A model generated the notes under the pieces. That model had not been told where the DNA came from, made no database searches, and saw only the letters and a list, made by a program, of their open reading frames with translations. Both the position numbers and the translations under genes were made by a program. Below are positions 21,263 through 32,027 of a stretch of 64,000 nt of DNA, one piece after another. Source of the stretch: Certhia americana (Eukaryota; Chordata; Aves; Passeriformes; Certhiidae); NCBI GenBank assembly GCA_018697195.1, contig JAGMWU010000027.1, positions 13,435,224-13,499,223 of the forward strand, given 5' to 3'. Position 1 is the first letter of the stretch. Each line of letters starts with the position of its first letter.

Positions 21263-24200
21263 AGGGGCCCTGCCTCTAGCCAGAAAGAGGCACGGGAGAA
21301 CCGGGTCTTTTGGACAGTGTGGGTCAGATGGCCTGGCACATCAGAGCCACAAAAATACAGAGCGTTGGTTGACACTGGTGCACAATGTACACTGATGCCA
21401 TCGAGGCATGTAGGGACAGAACCTGTTTCTATTGCCGGGGTGAAAGGGGGATCACAGGAATTTACTTTGTTGGAAGCTGAGGTGAGCCTGACCAGGAAAG
21501 AGTGGCAAAAACACCCAATTATGACTGGCCCAGAGGCCCCGAGTATCCTGGGCATGGACTACCTCCGGAATGGCTATTACAAAGACCCGAAAGGACTCAG
21601 GTGGGCTTTTGGAATAGCTGCTGTGGAGACAGAGAGCATTAAGCAGTTGAACACCTTGCCTGGTCTGTCAGAGAACCCATCTGCAGTAGGACTCCTGAAG
21701 GTGGAAGAGCAACAGGTGCCAATTGCCACCTCAACAGTGCACCGCCGGCAGTACCGGACGAATCGAGATGCCGTGATCCCCATCCACAAAATGATCCGTG
21801 AGCTGGAGAGCCAAGGGGTTGTCAGCAAAGCACACTCACCCTTCAACAGCCCTATTTGGCCTGTGCGCAAATCTGAAGGAGAATGGAGATTGACTGTGGA
21901 CTATCGTGGCTTGAATGAAGTGACTCCACCACTGAGTGCTGCTGTGCCAGACATGCTGGAACTCCAGTATGAGCTGGAGTCCAAGGCAGCGAAATGGTAT
22001 GCCACTATTGACATTGCCAATGCGTTTTTCTCCATTCCTTTGGCAGCAGAATGCAGGCCTCAGTTTGCCTTCACGTGGAGGGGAGTGCAGTACACCTGGA
22101 ACCGACTGCCCCAGGGGTGGAAACACAGTCCCACCATCTGCCATGGACTGATCCAGGCTGTACTGGAAAAGGGTGAAGCTCCAGAACACCTGCAATACAT
22201 TGATGACATCATTGTGTGGGGGAACACGGCAATGGAGGTATTTGAGAAAGGCGAGAAGATCATCCGGATTTTGCTAGAAGCTGGTTTTGCCATCAAGAAG
22301 AGCAAAGTCAAAGGGCCCGCTCGAGAAATCCAGTTCCTGGGGGTGAAGTGGCAAGATGGATGGCGTCAAATTCCCACCGAGGTCATCAATAAGATCACGG
22401 CGATATCTCCACCAACCAACAAGAAGGAGACACAAGCTTTCCTAGGCGCCATAGGTTTTTGGAGAATGCACATTCCAGAGTACAGTCAGATTGTGAGCCC
22501 TCTCTACCTGGTTACCCGTAAAAAGAATGATTTCCACTGGGGCCCTGAACAGCAACAAGCCTTCTCCCAAATCAAGCAGGAGATCGCTCATGCAGTAGCC
22601 CTTGGCCCAGTCAGGACGGGACCAGAGGTGAGGAATGTGCTTTACTCTGCAGCCGGGAGCCATGGTCTGTCCTGGAGCCTTTGGCAGAAGGTGCCTGGAG
22701 AGACTCGAGGCCGACCGCTGGGATTCTGGAGCCGAAGCTACAGAGGATCTGAAGCCAACTACACTCCCACGGAGAAGGAAATCTTGGCTGCCTATGAAGT
22801 TGTCCAAGCTGCATCAGAGGTGATTGGGACAGAAGCACAACTCCTCCTGGCACCCCGACTACCAGTGCTGGGGTGGATGTTCAAAGGAAAGGTTCCCTCT
22901 ACCCACCACGCCACTGATGCCACATGGAGCAAATGGATCGCTCTCATCACGCAGCGCGCCCGTATTGGAAACCCAAATCGCCCTGGGATTTTAGAGATAA
23001 TTACGAAGTGGCCTGAGGGTGAAAAATTTGGTCTCACTGATGAAGAGGAGCAGGAACAGGTGCCACGTGCTGAAGAAGCTCCACCGTACAACCAGCTACC
23101 AGCAGAAGAAAAACGCTACGCTCTTTTCACTGATGGTTCCTGTCGCGTTGTAGGGATGAACTGGAAGTGGAAAGCAGCTGTGTGGAGCCCCACACGACAG
23201 GTAGCAGAGGCTACTGAAGGAGAAGGGGGATCAAGTCAATTTGCCGAGCTCAAAGCCGTTCAACTGGCTCTGGACATTGCTGAGAGAGAGAGGTGGCCCA
23301 AGCTCTACCTCTACACTGACTCATGGATGGTAGCCAATGCTCTGTGGGGGTGGCTGGAACGGTGGAGAAAGGCCAGCTGGCAGCGTAGAGGGAAACCAAT
23401 CTGGGCTGCTGAGGAGTGGAAAGACATTGCCACTCGAGTAGAGAAGCTCCCTGTAAGAGTTCGTCATGTAGATGCCCATGTCCCCAAGAGCTGGGCTAAT
23501 GAGGAGCACCGACATAATGAGCAGGTGGATCATGCTGCAAAGATAGAAGTGGCAAAAATAGACTTAGATTGGGAACACAAGGGAGAGTTGTTCCTAGCCC
23601 GATGGGCCCATGATGCCTCAGGCCATCAGGGTAGGGATGCCACCTATAAGTGGGCACGAGACCGAGGGGTGGATCTAACCATGGACAGCATTTCACAGGT
23701 TATCCACGACTGTGAGACGTGTGCTGCCATCAAACAGGCCAAGAGGCTGAAGCCCCTCTGGTACGGTGGGCGGTGGTCCAAGTACAAGTATGGGGAGGCC
23801 TGGCAGATTGATTACATCACACTGCCCCAAACCCGCCAAGGCAAGCGCTACGTGCTGACCATGGTGGAGGCCACCACTGGATGGTTAGAGACCTACCCTG
23901 TGCCTCATGCTACTGCCCGGAACACCATCCTGGGCCTGGAAAAGCAGGTCCTGTGGAGGCATGGTACCCCGGAGTGGATTGAGTCAGACAATGGGACTCA
24001 TTTCAAAAACAGCCTTATTAACACCTGGGCTAAAGAACATGGTATTGAGTGGGTGTACCATATTCCTTACCATGCACCAGCAGCTGGGAAAGTTGAACGG
24101 TGCAATGGCCTGCTGAAAACCACCTTAAAGGCACTTGGTGGGGGGACTTTCAAAAACTGGGAGATTAATTTAGCAAAGGCTACATGGTTAGTTAACACCC

Positions 24201-24445
24201 GAGGTTCCACTAACCGAGCAGGCCCTGCCCAGTCTGAAGCCTTGGGAACAACAGATGGAGATAAAGTTCCAGTGGTACACATGAGAGGTATGCTAGGAAA
24301 AACGGTTTGGGTTAATTCTGCCTCCAGCAAAGACAAGCCCATCCGTGGAGTTGTCTTTGCTCATGGACCAGGCTGCACCTGGTGGGTCATGCTGAGAGAT
24401 GGAGAGACTCGATGCATACCTCAAGGGGATCTTGTTTTAGGGTAA
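21263..24445 (+). CDS. pol: ERVL protease-reverse transcriptase-RNase H-integrase (intact Pol)
   Basis: A single open frame covers all of Pol (1,042 codons from the first Met at 21317). In order: aspartic protease with VDTGAQCTLM (about 21370) and ILGMDYL; reverse transcriptase with LPQGWKHSPTI and the catalytic YIDD (about 22197); RNase H with FTDGSC, ELKAVQLAL and YTDSWMVANAL; integrase with a zinc domain (HDASGHQ, then CETCAAIK) and the catalytic triad in WQIDYI, ESDNGTHF and AAGKVERCNG. The triad spacing and these motifs resemble class III (ERVL/spuma-like) Pol. It acts in reverse transcription and integration. All catalytic motifs checked by eye are present. It would be made as a Gag-Pol readthrough product across the TAG at 21260. 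No dUTPase or env follows. Confidence 0.92.
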   Translation, partial: RGPASSQKEARENRVFWTVWVRWPGTSEPQKYRALVDTGAQCTLMPSRHVGTEPVSIAGVKGGSQEFTLLEAEVSLTRKEWQKHPIMTGPEAPSILGMDYLRNGYYKDPKGLRWAFGIAAVETESIKQLNTLPGLSENPSAVGLLKVEEQQVPIATSTVHRRQYRTNRDAVIPIHKMIRELESQGVVSKAHSPFNSPIWPVRKSEGEWRLTVDYRGLNEVTPPLSAAVPDMLELQYELESKAAKWYATIDIANAFFSIPLAAECRPQFAFTWRGVQYTWNRLPQGWKHSPTICHGLIQAVLEKGEAPEHLQYIDDIIVWGNTAMEVFEKGEKIIRILLEAGFAIKKSKVKGPAREIQFLGVKWQDGWRQIPTEVINKITAISPPTNKKETQAFLGAIGFWRMHIPEYSQIVSPLYLVTRKKNDFHWGPEQQQAFSQIKQEIAHAVALGPVRTGPEVRNVLYSAAGSHGLSWSLWQKVPGETRGRPLGFWSRSYRGSEANYTPTEKEILAAYEVVQAASEVIGTEAQLLLAPRLPVLGWMFKGKVPSTHHATDATWSKWIALITQRARIGNPNRPGILEIITKWPEGEKFGLTDEEEQEQVPRAEEAPPYNQLPAEEKRYALFTDGSCRVVGMNWKWKAAVWSPTRQVAEATEGEGGSSQFAELKAVQLALDIAERERWPKLYLYTDSWMVANALWGWLERWRKASWQRRGKPIWAAEEWKDIATRVEKLPVRVRHVDAHVPKSWANEEHRHNEQVDHAAKIEVAKIDLDWEHKGELFLARWAHDASGHQGRDATYKWARDRGVDLTMDSISQVIHDCETCAAIKQAKRLKPLWYGGRWSKYKYGEAWQIDYITLPQTRQGKRYVLTMVEATTGWLETYPVPHATARNTILGLEKQVLWRHGTPEWIESDNGTHFKNSLINTWAKEHGIEWVYHIPYHAPAAGKVERCNGLLKTTLKALGGGTFKNWEINLAKATWLVNTRGSTNRAGPAQSEALGTTDGDKVPVVHMRGMLGKTVWVNSASSKDKPIRGVVFAHGPGCTWWVMLRDGETRCIPQGDLVLG

Positions 24446-24582
24446 GCTACTCATGACACTGTGCCTGTATCTGTAGCTGCATGTATATATGTATATAATT
24501 AAGGTATTGCATGTATGTACATAATTTTAAAGTTTAAATTTGATGTAACATACTGGGGTGGGAAAAAATTCGGTGTGGATAA
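24446..24582 (+). other. ERVL provirus 3' untranslated segment with purine tract
   Basis: Only 137 bases separate pol from the 3' LTR, so env is absent rather than decayed. GGGGTGGGAAAAAATT at about 24555 is the nearest purine tract. It is followed by about 15 bases before the LTR start, so the exact polypurine tract is uncertain. Confidence 0.7.
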
Positions 24583-25281
24583 TGTTGGGGGTTGGGTTAA
24601 TTTCTTATAGAATTTTTTCCCAGAAGTTGCTAGGAAGCTAATGGCTGGGTGCTTTTCGGTACTTATGGGTGCTCAGGTCAAACAAAGGAAGCAGCTACCC
24701 AGAGACATTGATCACACTTTGCTCGGGGCAGTTTTCTGCTCTGGGGGAACTGCCAGTGCTGCTCGTCTCGGTGAGGCGGAGAGCTCTCACCATTCCCTTC
24801 ACCTGGGACTCCGTCGGACCACCGTCTCTTCGTGTGTCCCCCGGGATTTTGGGAACCCGTTTCCTCCCTGCCCTGCACCCACGGTTTCTTCAGTTCTGCT
24901 CGAGGTCTCACCACGCTGTGTTTCTACAGCCCCTGCCCAGCCGGGACACTTTTCCAACAGCTCCAGCCACTGTGAACCCTCGGAATCATCTCACCCTCCC
25001 AGAGCTGCGGCTAGCCTATTTAGCTTGTGACGGTACTGGGGGGGGGGGGTTACCAGAGGAAAACTGTGACTGATTTGTTGTTTTGTTTTTCCTCCTCTAG
25101 TTCTGTTTGTTGTCAATATTGTAATTATTGTTAATTTACCTTGTTAGACTAACTAGTAAAGAACTGTTATTCCTACCCTCCTTATCGTTGCCTAAGACCT
25201 CTCCTTCAATTTTGGAATTATAACAAACCCCAAGGGAAGTTTCCCCTTTTTTTTTGGTCCCTGTCTTTCCAAACCAAGACA
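24583..25281 (+). repeat. ERVL provirus 3' LTR (699 bp)
   Basis: It pairs with 18665-19369, starting TGTTGGGGGTTGGG and ending AACCAAGACA, and is followed directly by GTGAC at 25282-25286, the right copy of the target-site duplication. The run of G at 25040 differs in length from the 5' LTR. Confidence 0.93.
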
Positions 25282-25286
25282 GTGAC

Positions 25287-26813
25287 TTATGGAAATGCAT
25301 TGGGGGGATGGAGCACTCTAGCACAGCTGTGAGGCGAGGCACTAGTAGTTGAAGCAAATAGATGTTGCTGTGATCCAATGAGAAATTTGAACAGAGAGAA
25401 ATGAGGAACCTTGCCCTAGAGACAGTAGTAAAAAACTTCTAGTCCCAGAGATAGACAAAGAGAACTTTTGCTTTTTGCTAGAAATAAAATAGCACCCCAA
25501 TGAATTGAAATGGCCCATGAAATCAGCTGTGAGAAAACTGCAAAACATGGGAAGGACTTTCACACTGCAAACAAAATCTATTTATTTTCTCCTGGTTGGG
25601 TGATTCGCTGTGACATTGAAGACACAAGAAAACTGTTTTCTTGTGGAGAAGTCTCCATAGTATGGCAAGAGAAACTCTGCTCCCTAAGTGAACTCAAGAA
25701 AACTATTTTAGAAGTAGTAAACTGACTAAAAGTCCCAAGTTTTGTCTCTTTATATTGTCAGTAGAAAAGAAAGAAGTATAGGGAGGGAGAAAAGAGGTGT
25801 CCTGAAGGTTTATTCTGATTTTCTTATTATTTTTCTTTTGGTTTTGTTAATGAAGTTTTCTTTATATCCTTTCAAGTGTAAGCCTGCTTTGTTTTTCTCC
25901 TAATCCTATCACACAGCAAAAAAAACCCAAACAAACCACGACATTCATTGGTGCATTGGCCGAGAAATCTCAAATTGACAAACCTAAGCCACTATACATA
26001 ATTAGTGTTTCTGTCCAGTTTTAAACTGAAACCTCAACAGGGAGGTAGAATGTTCAAATTTTAGACCTGAGCAAAGGCATCCATGCTGAGTAAGTAGATG
26101 TTAAAGTAGCTGTGGTCCCATGAAAAGTTGAACAGAAAAAAATAAGAGTGATAAAGAACCCTTCGTTCTGAGGGAAGAAGAAGAAAAGAACCTATGTTCC
26201 CAGAGATGAAGATGATTTTAAAGATAGATGAAGATGATTTTAAAGATAGATGAAGAGAACCTTTGCTTCTGAACAGTTCATCCTTAAAATAATACCCTAT
26301 AAGTTAACATAGCCCAGAAGCACACTTGTAAAAAGGCTGTAAAAATGGGAAGAACTTCATGAATGAAGATTCCTGGGCAGTTGCTGTTTGTGGAAATTGA
26401 AGCCACAAGAAAACTATTTTCTTGTAGAGAATTCTCCATGGCCGAACAAAGAATACTCCTCTCTCTAAGTAAACTTTAAAAAAAACTATAGTAGAGGTAG
26501 AAAACTGACTGAGAATTCTGGGTGTTGTTTCTGTACATTGTCAGTAAGAAAGAAAAAAGGTGTAGGGGGAGGAGGAAAAGTATTCTAAAAGTTTTATTCT
26601 GATTCTTATTATTCTTTTTTTAGTTCTGTTAATAAAATTTTCTTTATAATTTTTAAAGTTTAGACCTGCTTTGCTCTTCTCCTAACCTTCTCTCACAACA
26701 AAAAATAAACCCATCACATAAATTAGTGCATTAGACAAGAAATCTCAAATTATTCAACCAAAACCACTACACAAATTAGTGTTTCTGCCCAGTTTCAAAC
26801 TGAAACTGTCACA
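25287..26813 (+). repeat. LTR A-type element, 3' part with internal duplication
   Basis: This resumes the outer element after the nested provirus. It holds two similar blocks of about 750 bases in tandem (about 25300-26039 and 26060-26813). Each carries TTCTTGTGGAGAA or TTCTTGTAGAGAA, a T-rich tract, an AATGAAG or AATAAAA signal, GCCTGCTTTG or ACCTGCTTTG, and a 3' end like AAACTGAAAC. The final ACA is followed by the CTGGA target-site duplication at 26814-26818. Without the provirus the element would be about 2.3 kb, longer than the 1.35-1.46 kb LTR A copies, and the duplication explains most of the difference. Confidence 0.75.
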
Positions 26814-26818
26814 CTGGA

Positions 26819-27502
26819 TTTCCAAACACTTGCCAGGAATGTCAGCTCAGCTGGATAACAGCAGTTTATCACCACGTAAAAGCCTTGTTATCCCATGAAT
26901 CTAGACACAATCATACAGCAAAATGTCATTGCCTGCCCTAGTCAGACCTTAGAGTGAGCAGAGGAACACAAAGAGACCACAGGTCACACAGACATAGGGA
27001 ACTAATGATACCTTTGAGACTCAAAAGCCAACCTTTCAGTCCTGTGGAGAGGGACTGGTGGGGAGACAAGGGATCATGAAGAAATACAAATCAGTTTCCT
27101 TGCTGGGTTGTCTCCAGAGCACCATTTGACCTGACCCTGCAGACACTCCATGGCTATAATGACTGGATGAAGCAGCTCTCGCTTAGCAGGCTTGCTCCTC
27201 TGGAGCATGTCAGAAGATCCTTGCTATATTTAAGTCCCGGTGCTGCAGGAACCCTGAGGTAGTGATGTGTCCTTTGTCTTTCCAAGCATGTGTGGAAAAC
27301 TTCAGGCTACCTTTGGATGTTGGGAGACACCATGAGTCCTCTCCTGGGCAGCCATCCCCTGAGACAGGGCAAAGCATCCATGTCCCCAAGAGCATTTTAT
27401 CCCCACGTCAGCAATCCCCTCCTTGTTACATGGAGGTGGTAGGAAGAGAGGGCATTAAGTACAGCAGATCCTTGCTCATCCCAGAATCTGCAGCAATGCT
27501 GG
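26819..27502. other. Unassigned DNA between LTR A-type element and ERV2
   Basis: No repeat or gene was recognised. It has short open frames only. Confidence 0.45.
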
Positions 27503-27951
27503 TGATGCCTTAGGTTTTAGCTATTATATTTTTCAGACTCTGTGCTGTTTCAATGAGTAGTTTTAGGTTTCATATTCAGTGCTACTAAGCTCTCTTCATG
27601 GTGTAGATAGACAAAACAATTCCTTCTCTAGTTTGATACCAAGGACAACTTTCAGGCCCAAGAACGAAAACAACAGTGAAGTGAGAAGATAAACAAGGAA
27701 GATGGAGCTTCATAACCTGAAGCTATGGTTGGACAATTGATTTCTAATATGCTAATGGACCAGAACTTATAAAAGTGTGAGACCTCGTGACCTGGGTGTC
27801 CATTTTGTGACCACTTTGGGGTGCATCTTGGGTGTAGTCCATCTGGACTCTTGCGTGACCCAAGAGTACCCAGTGAGACCTTTTAATAAATACCTACTTT
27901 ATCCTTTACCCTGTCTAATCTCTGTTCCAAGTCAGCCTCCAGAAGGCATCA
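27503..27951 (+). repeat. ERV2 5' LTR (LTR B, 449 bp)
   Basis: It starts TGATGCCTTAGG and ends AGAAGGCATCA, an inverted-repeat pair. It matches 36272-36718 at about 97 percent by eye, and the solo copies at 39780 and 49387. TATAAAA (about 27768) and AATAAA (27885-27890) mark promoter and polyadenylation signals. The flanking 4-mers CTGG (left) and CTCG (right of the 3' LTR) match at three of four bases. The solo copy at 49387 has a perfect 4-bp duplication. Confidence 0.92.
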
Positions 27952-27955
27952 GTTT

Positions 27956-27973
27956 TGGCACTCCATATGGGAC
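27956..27973 (+). promoter_or_regulatory. ERV2 primer binding site, tRNA not identified
   Basis: TGGCACTCCATATGGGAC begins four bases after the LTR, the expected place and TGG start. I could not match it to a tRNA 3' end from memory. G-to-A changes in this provirus may have altered it. Confidence 0.55.
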
Positions 27974-29336
27974 AGTGAGAAATCTGGAAAACTCCCCTGG
28001 ACTGGAGAAACACCCAGCTTGTGCCCCCCTGCCCTGGGACTTCGAGGGGGCCCAGCTGAAGTCCAGAGGGTGGCAGAGTCCAAGAACCCCCCGGGACTAG
28101 TAAAGAGATGTAAGTAACTGGATAAGAAGGGTATTCTGTTTTAGCACCTAAGTTTAGTGCTAAAAGATGTGTGTAAAGACCCCGGGGGGGGGGGGGAATG
28201 GTCCAAGCAGAGTGTCTCCTGCTCTCCATCTCCCCCACTGGCAGTAAAAAATGTCATGCTCTGAAAAGTGGGCTTAGATTGTAGTGGTAAATCTTGGCTT
28301 GGGGCCAGGGGTAGCGCAGAGGGTTAGCTTCTGTGCTGGGGCTCCAAAGCTTGAGGGTTCGAATCCGGTGTTGTGGGTGTGATTGCTTTCTCCTGCTCAC
28401 TCCCTTTTGCTGATTGTTTTGATCTCCGCAGACTTTCTTACTCATTAAGATAGGAGGCGTGTATTCTCCTGTGAGTGTTGTACTAATAATATCCCCAGAA
28501 ATTCTGCCTTAGGGGTACTATTGAAAAACTGAAGAGACTTAACCAGTGGAGAGTCTTATTTTTCTAAACTCAAGCTGATAAGACTATCAGAAAAGATCTG
28601 GCCCACGTGCGAACTAGAAAATAGTGAGACTTAGCCTAAATTCAGTAGTTTTGATAAGAAATTAATATCAAGTTTGGTCTCTCGCATACGTAAGGAGAAA
28701 TATCTCAATGAATTACTTTGACAGACTCTTTATGGTGCTAGCATGCCAACAAAGTCCATCAGCTAACAAAAAGAGAGAACAAATCTTAGTATTAAAAGAG
28801 AAAAAAAGTAAAAAAAAGCCGATATTAACCAGTAAGTGTGTAAAATCAAGGAAGAGGCAGAGTTTGACCTTATCGCCCCTGATTTAAGAGCAGGGACAGC
28901 CCCAGCTGTGCCTGCGTTTGGGCCAGGCCAGGCCGCGGCCCCTCTGCTGCCCCCCCCACTGCTGCCACTACCACCCCACCCCCACCCCCCCCCCCGCCAT
29001 CAGCAAAAGGGGGGGGCGGGGGGGAAATGCAGCTCAGCCCATGAAAGAAGAGCCTAGCGGGCATCACCACCACCATTGTCACAGAGAAAGGAAGGGCTGG
29101 GAGGAGATAGCTGGTGTGTGCAACCCACAGCACCACCCCAAGAGGAGGGTTCAGGGGGCAGAACCTTTCGCTGAGAAGGCAGACATGGGCCCTCCCATGC
29201 AGGGACAGCTGACCCTTCCACTCACAGGCCTGCAAGTCTCCATAGCAACCTCGAATACAGTGGGGCTGATACGAGAAATAATTCCATCAAAGTACACAAG
29301 GATGCAGCCCGAGCTAGGAGAAAGAGTAAATCTTGT
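27974..29336 (+). other. ERV2 5' leader and unrecognised gag N-terminus
   Basis: The leader holds a tRNA-like module (28301-28375), a poly-G run (28184-28196), and a C-tract followed by a G-tract (about 28968-29024). No matrix domain comparable with ERV1 or ERV3 was recognised. Open frames at 28836-29340 are low-complexity Pro/His-rich translations of the C/G tracts and not believable as matrix. Confidence 0.6.
28301..28375 (+). other. tRNA-like module with Pol III A and B boxes
   Basis: TAGCGCAGAGGG (28312-28323) fits the A-box consensus, and GGTTCGAATCC (28356-28366) fits the B box, with the spacing of a tRNA gene. The acceptor stem does not pair and no CCA-proximal end is visible, so it is not a functional tRNA. 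It could be a tRNA-derived SINE head or a tRNA-like piece captured in the leader. Confidence 0.6.
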
Positions 29337-30378
29337 ATGATGCTCTCTAAAATTGAGACTCGTATAAATAGAGTATATGCTGAGACAGAATCCACTGAAT
29401 CAGAAAGTTCTAGTTTAAGTAGTTCTGAGGACGATGAAATTGATGAGATCATTGCAGCCCTAACAAAGAAAAGAAGGGGAAAGATAGCTAGAAAACCCAT
29501 CAGAGAGCGCAGCCCAATTGCCAAACGCACTAGGTCAAAAATGGAAAAGGAAAGAGGACCAGTCTTACAAGCCCCATTGCGACAAGCAGTAAGCAAACAG
29601 GAGACTATATATGTAAAGGTGCCATACTCCCTTATCAAGGTAAAGCAGTGGAAAGCAACTGTGGAAAAACATAAAAAGAACCCCTATAAGGTTGCAACAT
29701 TAGTAGAAAAGGCAATTAACTCACAGAACCCTGACTGGGCTGACCTGAACTCTATGTTAGACACACTACTTTATCCCACTGAGAGAAGACTGGTCAATAA
29801 GGCCATCATAACAGCTGTCAAAGTGAACATAGCTAATAGATTGCTTCAAGGCACTGTTATACAAATATTTCCACTTAAAAATCCAGAGTAAGATCCAAAT
29901 ATACGAGAACAAATAGCAAGATTAAAACGATATCAAAGCCTTGTAGTGTATGGGTTAAAGCATGGTGTCCCTAAAGCTGTAAATTAGTCTAAAATCTATG
30001 CAGTAAAGCAAAATTATGGCGAGTCCCCCACAAACTTTTTCAATAGGCTAAGAGAAACGGCAATCAAATATACTGATTTAGATCCAGAATCAGAGGATAG
30101 TAAAGCTCATCTAGCTTTATTGTTCATGAGGCAAACTTCAGATAATATAAGAAGAAAGTTGCAAAAGTTCAAGAGAATTCGAGACATAGATAAATTGCTA
30201 GAAGTAGCCTAGAAAGTATTCCAAGATAAAAGCTCAGTTGAAAGAGTTAAATCTCAAACTAATAAAAAGGCAACTCAAGAAAAATCATTCAAGAAAACCT
30301 CCCCTATAAAGAAAAATCAATGTACTTATTGTAAGAAGTTAAATCATTAGAAAAAAGACTGTCCAGCGCTGAAATAAA
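29337..30378 (+). pseudogene. gag: ERV2 gag: p12-like, capsid, nucleocapsid remnants
   Basis: Open frame 29337-29891 (184 codons) starts with a Ser/Glu-rich acidic stretch and basic residues, then a capsid region (VPYSLIKVKQWK and NPDWADLNSML), similar to ERV3 capsid. The same reading continues to about 30378 with in-frame stops at 29889 (TAA), 29985, 30210 and 30348 (TAG). Each stands where ERV1, ERV3 or the family motif has Trp. The last stop sits inside a zinc knuckle (CTYCKKLNH then stop, then DC). Gag builds the virion core when intact; this copy cannot. Confidence 0.8.
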
Positions 30379-30434
30379 AGTCTTCAGTTCCCCAACTCCC
30401 AGTAGTGCAAACCTCAAGTGGTTCAAGTTCTGAG

Positions 30435-32027
30435 TGATGGGCACCAAAGGCTTCTCTCCCAGCAGAGCCTTTGGTTGTAGCTAAGCTGGGGAAAGATGAC
30501 ATTGAGTTTTTAGTAGATACTAGAGCAGCATATTCTGTGTTAAATACCTTAGAAGAGAAACTGAGTCACGAGACTGTACAAGTTATTAAGGTGACCGAGG
30601 TAACCGAAACACAGCCTTTCTTCCAACCTTTATAATTCAAGTTAAGTAAGCACTGGGTAACCCATAAATTCCTCTGTATACCTAACTCCCCTAAACCATT
30701 GCTGAGGAGGAATTTGTTAGAAAGATTAGAAGCAGAAATTAAATTTAAAAAGGGGAGGGGTGTAACAGTTGCAGTTCCTGAATCTAAATTTGTCCAAGTT
30801 GCTGCACAGAAAAAAGGTGGTGAGATTCCCATTAAAGTTGAAAATGTGGTAAATCCAATAGCGCGAACCAGTGATATCCCAGGAAAATCCAAACAAGCAG
30901 AACCAGTGAGTATAACACTCAAATCAAGAACAACACTGGTAAGGTTGAAACAATACCCTTTAAAATTAGAAAATCGTAAGAGATTAGTGCCTATAATTGA
31001 AAAATTTCTACAACATAGTTTATTAGTGCAATGTGAGTCCAAATACAACACCCCCATTTTAGCTGTTAAAAAAGCAGATGGCAAGAATTATCAGTTAGTG
31101 CAAGATTTGAGAGCAATTAACAAAATTACAGCGGACATACACCCCGTAAGAGCCAATCCCTACACTCTTTTAACCACACTGACAGACAAATTAGTTTACT
31201 GTCTTAAATCTAAAAGATGCCTTTTCCTGCATTCCTCTGTGCAAAAACAGCCAAGAGCTTTTTGCTTTTAAATGAGAAAAATCCAAGATGAGGAGAAAAA
31301 GTCAACTTACATGGACAGTTTTACCCCAAGGTTTCAAAAATAGCCCAATCATATTTGGAAACCAGCTAGCTAAAGAATTAGAGGACTGGAAAAGACAGTA
31401 ACCAGAAGGAGTTCTGCTTCAATATGTGGATGACATCCTGATTGCAGCTAAAACCAGAGATGACTGCATACGACTTACCGTAAGTTTATTAAATTTCCTG
31501 GGACTGAGTGAGTACAAAGTTTCTAAAGAGAAGGCACAGATTGCCAAGGAAGCTGTGGTTTACTTAAGGCTTAAAATTTTCCGTGGACACCAACAGCTCA
31601 GCAAAGAACAGAAGGAAACTATCTGTCGATGCCCGGAGCCCCATACTGTAAGAGAAATGCAAGCTTTCCTAAGAATAGTGAAGTAGTGTCGTTTATAGAT
31701 AGCAAATTATAGACTGCTGGTAAAACCCCTATATGAAACATTAAAAGCAGCTGAAAAAGAATTATCCCATAGACTAAACACACTAGAGCAGCTTTTAAAC
31801 AACTGAAACACTATTTAATGTCAGCTCCAACACTGGGACTGCCAGACCTAACTAAGCCTTTTGAACTTTTTACACATAAGAGATTGAATATAGCTTTAAG
31901 AGTACTAACACAGTGCTTCAGAAATCAATGGAGGGCTGTGACCTATTTTTCCAAACAGCTAAACAATGTTGCCCAAGGCTAGCCAGGGTGCCTGAAGGTC
32001 CTGGCGGCCACTGTCATCTTAATTTAG
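30435..32027 (+). pseudogene. pol: ERV2 pro-pol: protease and reverse transcriptase
   Basis: After an in-frame TGA at the gag/pol junction (30435-30437) the frame reads a protease whose active site is DTRA instead of DTGA. Reverse transcriptase follows (VRLKQYPLKLENRK, LVQDLRAINK) and the catalytic YVDD at about 31428. Frameshifts occur near 31195 and 31300. Stops at 31192, 31273, 31684, 31696, 31770 and 31980 all stand at Trp positions of ERV1/ERV3. The gene is cut at 32027 by an LTR C insertion. It aligns throughout with ERV1 and ERV3 Pol but is much more A-rich. Confidence 0.85.
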
